Positions 41,791 through 53,334 of a stretch of DNA of 64,000 bases are shown here, piece by piece (the first letter of the stretch is position 1; every line of letters begins with the position of its first letter). Origin of the DNA: Prostheceraeus crozeri. Its lineage: Eukaryota > Platyhelminthes > Polycladida > Euryleptidae. Below the pieces are notes generated by a model. That model ran no database searches. It was not told the origin of the DNA and saw only the letters and a program-made list of their open reading frames with translations. Made by a program: the position numbers and the translations under genes. The stretch is from NCBI GenBank assembly GCA_907163375.1, contig CAJQUW010014373.1:1-64000 (forward strand). The letters are read 5' to 3'.

Positions 41791-42364
41791 CTAAAGTACG
41801 CATTCGTGATCAACAACCTGCTCATTCTACAGAATTCAATGAATCTCTCTCCTTATTCGTTTCACTAAAACCTCATTTTCATCAGTTGTTTATCCGTGTT
41901 TCCCAACTTTGGCACTTGCATCAGCATTTAATCATCTCTTCATATAAGCTGTGTTCGCAGAATAAAAATCATCAATTTCTTCATCCTCAACGTTAGTCGT
42001 TGGAGCATAAAACTGTAAAGGAGTGATGTTGAATGGGTGGAAACATCGTCATATGCCACGAACCTGCATCAACTATTGCATCTACTATTAAATCGGCAAC
42101 GAGACGAGTAACTGAAATTGCCATCAACAAACAGCTGTTGAACATTGTAATTCCTCTAATTTAAGCAAATCGAAAGATTGGATTTGTATGGAACTGCCGT
42201 GGAAACCAAGCTTTTCGCTTTATTCAAAACCCTATAACTGCGGTGGAGCGACCCCACTGTGTCTCCTTTACCTTCTATTTTCCGCTCTTTTAATATCTTT
42301 TTGTGAATTCTCAACATAGTGTATATTATCGAAAGAATGAGAAATGACGATCACATGCTCCACT
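41791..42364. other. Intergenic with dispersed repeat
   Basis: About 42090-42200 is the second copy of the short repeat noted at 36720-36880. No gene. Confidence 0.5.
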
Positions 42365-42961
42365 CACAGAATTAGATTCATCTGCGCTCGCTTCGGTTTC
42401 CTAGAAAGGAAGAATTGTATGTAACCTTAATATCGAAATGGCACATCACAGAACTAGACAACTTGCTCCTTCTCGAATGGATAATTTGTGTATCACTTGC
42501 TATTGAAAATGGCAAACAATAAGCTGGCAGCCGGTTTTGGACACCAGAGCCAGTGAGAGATGCGTGCGTGCTGTGATATCACTTCGCACACACCAAAACA
42601 CACATCGCGTGGCTAGCATTCGATTCAGCGTATGCACTATGCAGTGAGAAGTGCTGAGGAGAGGATGTGAAAACATCATGTGAACTCATTTTCGTGCGAC
42701 TGCTACTTTTTTTAATAATGATCGGAAGGGCCAACATTATGTAGAAAACTTGTGCGCAATGATCTGAATTCTTCGAATCTGAAGGAATTGTGGCAATCGA
42801 AGCACTTTGCTGGAACTCACATTAATCCGCAAGCGACGCACGACTTTTTTTCCTATCTCTGTAATGTACTGGGAACTCCTTTTTGCCCACTTAATAGGTT
42901 CCTGGATGTGCCGGCGACTTCGAAAAAACCGAAGCAGATAAACAAAATATTTAATTCTGTG
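42365..42961. mobile_element. hAT-type MITE, copy 3
   Basis: Same ends and interior as copy 2 (CACAGAATTAGATTCATC...ATTTAATTCTGTG). Flanking octamers GCTCCACT and AATCCACT match at six positions, an eroded 8-bp duplication. Confidence 0.85.
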
Positions 42962-43199
42962 AATCCACTACTTGTTTCCAGATTTCTTGCAATCCGATAT
43001 GAGACTGAATTTCCCCTTTTGCCGGGTTAGCCAACGCTTTACATCTTGCACTCCATCATGCATCTCAATTCAACGAATCTATAAACTTACTGAGATAGGT
43101 CTTTTCTCCACGTGTTTTATGATTTTCTCCAAGAATATGATATCCCTTGACTTCTTTACTGTCTGCAAAAATGCAATTTTCTGATTTTCAATAACTTGA

Positions 43200-44165
43200 T
43201 AATAGACAATTTCCATTCTAATCTAATATGACTGTTGTCTGTTCCCGATCTGTTTGACTACTTCGCATGGATAATGGGTCATCTCTGACCTGTGCCTATA
43301 TTGAAAACCAGATGAATCATGGTTGCACTCGTTACAACAAGAATTAACAAAACTCAGAGACTATTTATGACTACTGTGATGCTACCTTAAGATTTGTTAA
43401 TTCTTTCAACGATTTGGGAATCCTCATTTCATCGGACCTAAAGTTTAGTTCTCATTGCGACAGAATTGCTAGGAAAGCCTATTCTCGTGCTTACTGCTTT
43501 CTGAAAGGTTTTACGTCACCTAACGTCGATTTATTGATCCACGGCTACAAATCCTTTGTTGGACCTATTCTTGAGGACAAATTCTCAAATATTTAGAAAC
43601 GTGACTTAGTGATTTAGAAACATATATTTAAAACGTGACATAGATCGACTTGAACGTGTGCAGAGATATTTTACTCGAACAGTTTGTAAAAAGTGTGGCA
43701 TTTCGTACACCGACTACGATCACCGACTAAAACCGACTGTTGTATATTGCTCCCCTTTGGAAGAGAAGAACTATCTTGGACCTTTGTTTCCTTTACAAAA
43801 CCTTCCACAATTTCATAGACTTTGACTTTGATAAATTCTTTATTTCCGTCCCCTTTTCTCACTGTACACGCTTTGGTTTACCAATAATCCGCTTCAACTA
43901 GTTCCCCGTATTTTCCCCAAAACGTAATTGTTTCAGTAATTTCTTTTTTTTCGTGTTTGCAAAGTTTGGATTAAATTGCCTTTGTCGTGTATTTTGGCTC
44001 CGTCAATTTTTGCTTTCAAAAAATGTTTAAAGAATGAGCTTTAATTGTGTTATTGTGACAAGAGAAATCATTTCTGCGCTCGTCTGTAAGAGCTAACGGC
44101 GGTGGCCATGAATTGCTTTTCTGTAAATCACTGTGCGGAAAAAATTTATCTTATCTTATTTTACT
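43200..44165 (+). pseudogene. LINE 3' half, decayed, with ATCTT tail
   Basis: The RT connection/thumb is readable: NDLGILISSDLKFSSHCDRIARKAYSR region at 43410-43600 (LKFSSHCDRI, YCFLKGF, SFVGPILE). Shifted frames follow (DIDRLERVQRYFTRTVCKKC near 43640). The end ATTTATCTTATCTTATTTT near 44145 is a LINE-type microsatellite tail. Confidence 0.75.
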
Positions 44166-45372
44166 GTGATGGATGGCTCACATCTAAAAATTCCGATTAT
44201 TTCTAAGACTGGACACTTAACTTATTCCACAAATATAGAATATATTAATTAAATTAATTAAATTGTTCCCTAGAAGCTCACACAAAGAACAGTGCGCGAT
44301 TCTACTTGCAGTTTCAACCGAACCATTTAACCCGCTCATGCATATTGTACTTAAGGACATATATGCACTTGTACTTCATGTATACTCTCTTGAGGACATT
44401 TTGACCCACATCCTTTGGTGTAACCAAAGGAAAGAGGAGATCAATGCGTTCCTAATGGCACCTCTCTCGACTTCGTACGATCCCCAGAACGCCTGCAAAT
44501 TGCATTTGAAAAAAATTTTGTTTTCCAAAAAAACTTTAATTTTGAAAATAATTTATGCATCAAAGGGTTAAGCATGACAGTCAACAACTTTTTCTTCTCC
44601 AATCAACATGACATTACTTATATATGTGTGTGCGACAATTTAGAAGTGATGCATGAGCAAATAATGTTGTGAACATTTTTCATTAAGTGCTGTCAACTTG
44701 TCCTCTCGATAAATTTTGTCACAGTTGCATGATGAGTGTTTTTCTTGCCAGAAAGATGAAGTAGTCTCCCTTACAACAACCACTGAGGGGAAGGAAGTGT
44801 GGTCGCTCTAGGGGCCTGCTCTACAGTCACCTCATCGGGGCCTGTAGGCCTTCTGCTTCTGATAGATAGCTATCATTTATTTCGAGCACCGACGTTATAT
44901 TTCAATAGATAGTGATTATACATGATTATGTATACATTGTCTTTTACGAAGTCGAACATTTTTGAAATTAAAATCCTAAAATTAGGCTTACTGTAATTTG
45001 TAAGGTAAACATAATTATAGGAATGCGATGTTGGATATGAATGTTGTTTTAGTGTTTGTTGTAGATTTTGAAGATGGATCAAAATAAAAACTATAGACTC
45101 GGCCACAAATTCTGCGTGACGTGTTCTGGCAACAATAATTATCAAATGTAATTTTCGGTTCCCAGTCATAGTTATTTGAAAGCGACACCCATTAATTCAT
45201 TCATTAGCGGCTGATCAGTATACCGGTACTATGTTTCTTTATCTCAATTCTCCTTTCACATGCGAACAAAGAAAAATTTTGCTGAAGGTGTGGATTAGAA
45301 AGTGGGGTCAGAATACACGATTAACATTTTCCACTCACTTGGCGATTTCCGTAAAACTATCAGCAGCGGCGA
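44166..45372. other. Intergenic DNA
   Basis: Only anonymous short frames; no domain, RNA or repeat recognised. Confidence 0.5.
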
Positions 45373-46077
45373 TTATTGTCTCTTACTCCCAGTTGAACAC
45401 CTAAAGTTATTAAACTTAGAATCATTGGGCAAACGGCAGGTCCAACTATTATGTAATTGTTCGCCTTTTATCATATCGTCAAAATGCATGCTAGTATACA
45501 TGTATACAGCATCCGTGCACTTGTACCTTCTAAATGAAGTAAAAACAAAGCATTCCAATTCAACATTCATTTTTTCATCAATTCTACTCTTCTTTCTGAC
45601 AATGAAAAATTTATCATACGGGCTATGAGTTCTTTTCAATCGAAAGAAAGGACAAACTACACAATCTCTCATCGGACATACTTTTTTGAGATTTCTCAAG
45701 ATAATTCTTTTCAGAGTAGAGAAGGATCCTTCACAACCACAACTAGACACGCTAAGCGGGGTGAGTGTTTTGAGTAACTTTTCAGTCGTGGGGAAAACAT
45801 CAGAAAAATCACGTTCCATCAGGTTCAGAAACCGTGATGCACTTTCTATCTGACCAGAAAACTCATCGGTTTTATACAAGATTTGTAATTCAGCACGAAA
45901 TTTGTTTGGCAAAACAAAGTATCTTATCTTTATCGATAGAACGAAACAAATTATTAGGAGACAAGACAGATATAGCATTCCCGTAACACTGGGTAATGTT
46001 TGAGAGGAGTCTTTACCCTGATGTCTGCCAACTCGAGATATTACTGGATGACATTTATCAACAAACGATGTTTCCAT
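45373..46077 (-). pseudogene. hAT transposase C-terminal (dimerisation) fragment
   Basis: A 234-aa frame with FRAELQILYK, DVFPTTEKLLKTLTPLSVSSCGCEGSFSTLKRIILRN and a terminal basic region. The pattern PVS...SCERSFSxLKRIK..LR is the hAT C-terminal dimerisation domain. The catalytic region is missing and the N-terminal 40 residues look like random sequence. It could be a relic of an autonomous partner of the hAT-type MITEs, but no sequence link is shown. Confidence 0.7.
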
Positions 46078-47911
46078 GCCAATACATAATTACATCAGAT
46101 GCGTGTTTATCTTCTTAACGTTGAATCTTCTTTCACCATGTAGATTTCGCCACTTTGTGATGTGTTACCAATAAGCTTCAAATAAAGCAGTACAAATATT
46201 AATAATTACCTATTATCTTCTTCTTCTTCAGCCGTTTTCAGTCCACTGCTGGATGAAGGAAGGCCTCTACACGATGTCGCCAACCTCGTCGGTCGTATAA
46301 TTACCTATAGTAAGAATTAAATTTCTAAAATTTACTTTTAGGCCTAATTGATCTATCATTAAGAATGAAGCGAAAAAGTTGGTTTAACATGATAATTTGA
46401 CAGCACACGCTGTTTACCTTAATTACCTTGAGAAATCGCCACTGGCTATCAGTCTACATGTGGTCGTTGGAGAGGAGTAAAGTCTACATGGAGGGGGCCA
46501 TTAACGTTGGGATCACTGTACCAATAAAATTCATAGCATTTCTTTGAAATTTTCGATATAGTCGGACATGTACATGGCCTTGGCCTTGTGGCGTTTTTTA
46601 TAACACAAATTGATTTTAGTCACTCTAAAGACTTGAAAAGCATTGTTGTATTTTAAAAGGCATGCTCCTGAACATACCCTTTCTTTTGTGTAGTATTTCC
46701 CTTCACTTCTGCGTGCATTATACTTTCTAGATTTCTGGGCTACGTTCACAATAGCAATCAGACAATGCAATTTTTGTTAGCTTCGCAGCAAACACTCCTC
46801 CGCTCGGTTCTTATGGAGAATTCATTTGAAAATGAGTTTGACCCTAGTGTCGTGTTCTTATTCTACGCTTCACTGCTTCACCAAGAGACTTAAATCAACT
46901 TTTTACTAATTATTTGCAGAAGATAGATTATTTGACCAAACACATTTATTAAATTATATTCTCGCTCTACGGTTATCAAAATTCTCAATTCAATGATTTG
47001 TGTGCCGTGTCAGATAACATTAAAAATATATGCATGAAAAATTTGCCTTCATTTATCACCTTCAAATAGATTGTATTGATAACATCAAATCACTCATGAG
47101 CACAATTGTTCAAAGCACAACAACAATCTCAAAATTCCACAAGCTTTTTGGAACGTGGAATTCTCATGTCTTTATCAAAATCTTTCCATCCCATTGCAAA
47201 GACAAATAAATACATGCAGTCCAGCAATTTTGCTCAGCCAATATTTTCTTAGGAAAACGTTTTCATTGTTTACAACTACCCGTTCAGCGCACCGATCTTG
47301 CAATGCAATGAAGCATTGTTTTCTGCTTCCTGCTCAGCAAAGAAGAAGCACAGGACAGTTGGGAGTGATGCAATGACAGATTACTATGAAATGCGCGTCA
47401 ACTCATGATTTCAAAGTCATATATAATCCTTTATTCACTTAATCACAAATCAATCAACTTGTACAAAATCGAACTGTCACTGCCTATTTTACAAATAGTT
47501 ACACAAAGGAGGTGGTACAAATAGAAAATATACAATTGCACCGAGACCAACAGAATGCAGACATCATGCACCCTTTGTCAACTCTATCTTTGTCACAATA
47601 ATTACAGAGCACAATACAATAATAATGTGTTACACACTAATACATTAATATGTAACCAGTACTTTTTCATGAAATTGTGAATACAACGTAGACAACATAG
47701 ACAAGTGAGCCATTAAGGTTGGTGGACAACATAACAGCAACATGGACTCAGATGTCGGTCGGCATTAGACAGTAATACATTGGGCACTACATGCCCTCGT
47801 ATTTATTGTCTATTGTGAACCACCTGCTACATTGTTTGAGACTTTATATATCTGCTTCCGAACCTAGATAACCAGCGACTACACTATAAACTATGCAATA
47901 TCAAAACTACT
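46078..47911. other. Intergenic with a short retroelement tail
   Basis: At 46210-46300 TCTTCTTCTTCAGCCGTTTT followed by CAGTCCACTGCTGGATGAAGGAA-like sequence resembles a widespread SINE/LINE tail. No gene elsewhere in the stretch. Confidence 0.5.
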
Positions 47912-48112
47912 TACGAAAGGGATGCACAAAACGAGAATAACAAAATGTACGAAGGCGCTATTGTTCGTGCTCATGCACTACGAAAACGATTGGCCTCCTA
48001 TTTGATAATAAAGATAATCCAACAGGAAAGACAATCGCTTTCGTAGTGCATGAGCACAAACAATAGCGCCTTCGTACATTTTGCTATTCTCGTTTTGTAC
48101 ATCCCTTTCGTA
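47912..48112. mobile_element. 201-bp foldback MITE
   Basis: Arms of about 82 bp (47912-47993 and 48030-48112) starting TACGAAAGGGATG are nearly exact reverse complements, around a short loop. No target duplication is evident. Confidence 0.85.
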
Positions 48113-48484
48113 GTCAAATTCAGATAGTTTTCGTACTCTACAGTTTACAGTGCAGTCAGATTCAAATTTTTAATTTCTATTGATTCATTTATTAGACATG
48201 TAGCACATACTCGTACTTTTCCTTCTTTTTAGAGTGCGTACATCATGCAGTTAGAAATTATTTGGAGAAGTTTGACCATCTCTGAACTAACAGAACAGAA
48301 AATACAAGAATCAACATATTTCCTTGCGACATCATACCGCAAAGTTATGAAATCGTTTCAGAACAGTAGTTTATGGGGAAGATGTATCTCTAAACTCAAC
48401 ACTTCTCACATATGCGAGGAAAACAAAGAAAATTCCCATTTTTATCGGAAACTTCTATCTGCTTCCCATCGAATTAACATATAT
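48113..48484. other. Intergenic DNA
   Basis: No gene or repeat recognised. Confidence 0.45.
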
Positions 48485-49385
48485 TTCTCCTTATTCTGTT
48501 TGATCATGAAGAGGAACCGAGAAAAAACCCAGCAGACACGTAGCGCTGTAATTGCTAACTCGTCCTGTCGGCCTAAATGAAAGTTCCCATGCAGAATGTC
48601 TAAAATCGTTTGCGCTGTCTATGATGGCATTCGAAATCGCTTGACAAACATTGTCTGTATATCCTAAATCGAGAAAATATAGACAAATGTTATTTTTACC
48701 AATTCAATATTCTTTCCATTGGTTTTACATGGCGTTTTCTTTCATCCTGTCTGACATAAAGAAGAACAGACAGAGAAAACTCGGCAGACGCAGTGATTTG
48801 CAAAGCCATAGTATGAACATCAGTCTGTGTAAGGCCGCTGTCACACAGGAAAAAGCGTCTCCCATCTTCCATGTCACTTGCCTTTCTGCACATTCTTCAT
48901 AAGGCGTCTTCCATAAGGGGTGATGAGACGATTTTCATCTGTCATCTTCCGCCTTCCATCTTCCATTTTCCACCTACCGCAGTCACACTAGGAAAATCCA
49001 TTTCCGATACAGTCAGTGCTATTTTTCACTATTTACCGTTGTTATGACGCTGTCTTGATCCTCATCCTCGTTCGACATTGTGAACAAAGGCTGTTTTCTG
49101 ATTGCCTCTCTTTGCAAATCACAGTTTTCTATCTCTTCCCTCAGACGTCACTTCAAGTTGTTCTATTTTTAGAACAGTCTTGCGGCTGACGCGTGACGGT
49201 CTATGAACATGAATTTCATCAGCCTCATAATTTCATTCCTTATGTCCGATGGACGACGCCTTATGACTTTTACTGTGTAACAGCGTGACGGACGATAGAA
49301 GATGGAAGACGCCTTTTCCTGTGTGACCACGCCCTAAAATTGTCATTTTCGGCCTCGTTCCCTGAAGAAATTGGTTCTGGCGGTG
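48485..49385. mobile_element. TA-type foldback MITE, copy 3 (decayed, interrupted)
   Basis: Pieces matching the 31.3-kb MITE are readable: AAGAGGAACCGAG and GTCTGACATAAAGAAGAACA on one side, TTTTCGGCCTCGTTCCCTG and TTCTGGCGGTGGCC at the other end. A younger MITE is inserted at 48833. Confidence 0.65.
48833..49334. mobile_element. Harbinger-type MITE nested in an older MITE
   Basis: Ends GGCCGCTGTCACACAGGAAA and TTTCCTGTGTGACCACGCCC are inverted, with TAA on each side (48830-48832, 49335-49337). A 3-bp TAA duplication and GG-start TIRs are characteristic of PIF/Harbinger elements. 502 bp, non-coding. Confidence 0.8.
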
Positions 49386-49778
49386 GCCTTAAGACCTCGC
49401 TATTTGAGTTCCGGCCTCTAGCATGGAGGAGCCTGCTGCTGCATCCGCTTTTCCTACCCTATGTCGGTGTCCAGTGAAAACAGTCTATTCCAATAATTTG
49501 CGATGCTAACAACCATTCATTACGCACGTTTGCTTGTATTTTGATGAACATCGATTCAATTTTACTGCAACTATCTATTAGCTGAGATTCAAAACATAGC
49601 TCCCAACTTTCATGGGAAAGTCCTCGAGTACTTTTCATTCAGATTTAATGTGCGTCAACGTCTTTGAGGAGCAAATGGAAGACAATGAATAAGTATTTTC
49701 ATTCTGTGAAATCATGCAATGCCCGTGCATACAGCCTTAATCTTGAGGCACATTTTCATCTTCTTCAATACGTCAACT
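49386..49778. other. Intergenic DNA
   Basis: Nothing recognised. Confidence 0.45.
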
Positions 49779-50358
49779 CACAGAATTAGATTGTTTTGCT
49801 CTTTCAGTTTACTGTAAGTGAAAACAAATTCAAAGCAATGGCACATGCTGAACTTAGGAAGTGGACAAAAAGGAATACCTATGACCTTATAAAGATAGGA
49901 AAAAGTCGTGCGTCACTTGCGGATTGCAGTGCTTTGCAGTGCTTATATCAAAGTGCTTCGATTGCCATGATTCCTTCAGATTCGAAGAATTCAGATCATG
50001 GCGCACAAGTTTTCTCCATAATGTTGGCCCCTCCTATCATTATTTAAGAAAATAGGAGGCGCACGGAAATTGGTTCACTTGATGATTTCACTGTCCTCTT
50101 CTCAGCATTCCTCTCTGCATAGTGAATATAGCCAGACAGCAATGTGTGTTTTGGTGTGTGCGAAGTCACCCAATCACTCACTGGCTCTGGTGTCCAAAAC
50201 CGGCTGACAGCTTATTGTTTACCATTTCCAGTAATAGGCGAAAAACGAATTATCCATTCGAGAAGGAGCAAATTGTAATGTGCCATTTCGATGTTAAGGA
50301 TAGATATGCATCCATTCTAGAAACCGAAGCCGCGTGCGCAGACGAATCTAATTCTGTG
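49779..50358. mobile_element. hAT-type MITE, copy 4
   Basis: CACAGAATTAGATTGTTTTG...CGAATCTAATTCTGTG with interior matching copy 1 (GATTCGAAGAATTCAGATCAT). The flanking octamers no longer match, so it is probably older. Confidence 0.8.
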
Positions 50359-50882
50359 CCAACCGAAAGGAACAGTGATGCAGACATGCGAAGTATACCG
50401 GCATTCAGCATTCAACACTAAACGGAAATTATTTTCAGAGCTTTTCCGTGAATTGACGCAAACTTTGGTGACTAAAAGAGCTGCGTAGCAGGTATCTTGC
50501 TGTCATATTCATTAATCACTCCACTTGCAATAAAAATCACATCAAAGAACTTGGCCGTCGATTATCCGAATTTTCTGTTTGTTCACACTATTTGTTACTG
50601 ACACACGTTTTGTTGCTTCATTTCGCTAGGGTGTAGCTAGAGACCGTTTCGACCACATAATACATACATGCTTTCTTCAGTATTATGAGATAACTTTGCA
50701 ATTATTTGATAGAAATATGTGACTATCCTGTGAGAATAATCAAACTCTAAGATGCAGAAATGTTGTAATAGAAGAATGCAAGAGTGATAGGTCATACATT
50801 CACTGCTATTGGAAAAGAATTAAAACTTGGAAGTTTTACAGATATCTAAGAGATAGAAGAAGGCCCATCAGTTTTTAGAAAA
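50359..50882. other. Intergenic with a possible retroelement 3' end
   Basis: At 50635-50700, read on the minus strand, AAGAAAGCATGTATGTATTA then GTGGTCGAAACGGTC resembles the 3' terminal motif of Penelope/DIRS-type elements. No gene. Confidence 0.4.
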
Positions 50883-51657
50883 GATCGGCAATGATAAAAT
50901 GACATCATTTTATTCAGAGGAAAAATGATGTCATTTTATATCATTTTATTTTTGAAAAATGATATAAAATGATATCATCAAAAATGTTTGTTTCATTATA
51001 TTTTCTAATTGTAGATTCTCCGCATTTTGTATTGAAGCAAATTTAGTCTCTTTCGTTTTGTTCTACCCATGTCCTTCCGCACTGGTTGATTCATGTAGCG
51101 AAAAGCAACAGGCTATTATCTGTCAGTCTGTCACACAAATTGTCAAACAACTCATTAATAACACTGTCTTGATGTTTTTGAAGTCTTGAGTGTAATCTAA
51201 ATATTTTTAGTCTTTTTTCGTACTTTAGATACTGTCGACCTAACCAACTGCACATGGTAGGCGTATTTGTAATTCGAGTGTATAAAGTTTAAATTAAAAC
51301 TTACGATGTCTAATGTAGCGGCCATGGGCCTTGCCTAACTTTTGATATAAAGAAGCTTTGTATGACTAAACTGCTTTCTTCGGTCTTCCATTATTTGGAA
51401 TCTGTCGATGCTGCATGCAATCTAATTTCAATTTCATTGATAAGAGCAGCAAAAAGTAGCATGGTAGCAGTGTAGATCGAAACATTCGTATGACTAGATC
51501 TATTTAAGGTGTAGACCTACATATATTTTACTAATAAATGGTAAATTTTCATTATGAAAAATATAATGATGTATAATGATATCATTTTACATCATTCTAT
51601 AAAACTCGTAAAATCATTTTACATCAATTTGAAAGTAAAATGATATCATTGCCGATC
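50883..51657. mobile_element. Foldback element with ATGATATCAT-rich ends
   Basis: GATCGGCAATGATAAAATGA on the left mirrors AAAATGATATCATTGCCGATC on the right. Both ends are packed with AAAATGAT(AT/GTC)ATTTTAT palindromes, and the 500-bp centre is unrelated and non-coding. Confidence 0.75.
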
Positions 51658-52893
51658 ATAGGTTTTCGGAGAGCATGAAGTCTACGAAATTTGCTAAGAA
51701 TAAGGTCATGATGTTCTACACGTACCTACGATGTGCCTTTTGCTGTATACTTCAATTAAAGTTGAACTACTGCTGAACATGATCTGAAAGAACTCTATTT
51801 ACGTTTGAGAACTTATTTTAATGCAGGTACACCATTAAATCTAGATGAATATCTCCTTACTGTGATTTGGGCGAAAATTCGGGGGTGTTGACAATAATAT
51901 GAAACGTACTGTAGGCTATGTAACCATTGCTGAACTGAGAATATTGCAGGTGCGATGCATAGTAATCAATGCCCATAGAAAATTGATCTTTCATATAATT
52001 TACATGTATATGCTGGTTTTGGATAATTTGTAGGTAGGCCTACATTTTAGCTTTGGATTTACGAAGCCGCAGACTGATTTTCGAGGTATTTTCTTTGCAA
52101 CATTGTGTAATTGCATTTCGATTATGCATTCTTCTTTCAGGATGAGCACTCACGAAAGCAATCCTTTCGTATTATGTATGATGTGATATGATGCATGAAA
52201 TCATTAATTTTAAGGAATTTATACGCAAATGAAGCGGACAATTTCGTTTAATACATTTTTACATTTTTCAGCGGCTCTGCTTCTTCAAAGAGTCTCAAAT
52301 TTTCAGTTTACCTTTTAATTACCTAAATTCTAGTTTACTTTGTGATGACATCAAAATCTGTCTTTTAAAATATCACGGCATGATTTTGATCTAGAGGCTT
52401 GATTTCTGCAAATGGATACATTCCTATTATAAAATCTGCAAAATCCATTTTCATGATGACCCAGATCACTTGATGCATTAAATTCCATCAAATAATTTAC
52501 AAATTATAACTTTTCAATAGGATATAATGTGAGTGTGCTTATGAGTCAACAACGAGCAGAGCGAGCATTTTCTGAGCTTTCTTTTGACGTAGGCCTATCA
52601 CTCATCGAAATCGGTGAACAAGGAAAGAAATAATGACATCGCAAAGTTATCAAACATTGATGTGGGTATTGACTGAAAATGTCACGTTCTCATTTATTTC
52701 ATGAAAAATGATAATTTTGTTATCTTCAGAATCCTTGAAATGTGAGAGTAAGAATATGCAAGCTTCATTCAAATCATTTCGAAAGTCCTTTTTATAAATT
52801 CTCTCAACATATTTCTCATTTTTCAACATTTCGAGTTGGCGTGAAATGATCGAATGCGACAGCATTAATTATTCATGTATTTGTTCATCTACG
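51658..52893. other. Intergenic DNA
   Basis: No credible gene. Contains several TAGGCCTAC-type palindromes (for example near 52033 and 52590), a motif scattered through the right part of the window. Confidence 0.5.
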
Positions 52894-52895
52894 TA

Positions 52896-53035
52896 CCGTA
52901 TTTCTTCTAATAATCGCCCACCCTCAAATAATCGCCCAACCTCCAATGCGCGCCCCTGTAAATAGCGTCGTATTCGATTATCGCCCAGCCTCTAATAATC
53001 GCCCAACCTCTAATAATCGCCCAGTTTCTAATAAC
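52896..53035. repeat. Left TIR and TAATCGCCCA subterminal array
   Basis: Five to six copies of (T)AATAATCGCCCA(C/A)CCTC or variants, plus a ATAGCGTCGTATTCGATTAT spacer, within 140 bp of the left end. The right end (54868-54969) repeats the same block in direct orientation. Confidence 0.85.
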
Positions 53036-53334
53036 CACTCATTTCAGTCTGCCAACTGATATTAGTTGCGCCTATGCGATAGCTATGGAAGCTACGTCTT
53101 ATGTATGAGCCAGGTAGCCTAGTTTCTTCATATATCGAACTCGCACAACTTTACTGAGATGTTCTGTATCCAGCCATGGACGTCACTTATAGTATGTCAC
53201 TGATCGAGCAGACACCGCAGCAGTGATTGGTCGATATCATTGTTCCCCTCCTTATTGATTTGATAAGATAGCGAATAGATGCCTAAGACTTTGTAACGCA
53301 GAATATTTCATGGCAGTCTAGTTATCACGTCGAG

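Noticed and set aside
52540-52600. hAT-like SQQRAERAFSEL peptide
   Set aside because: Too short and without flanking hAT signature; likely chance.
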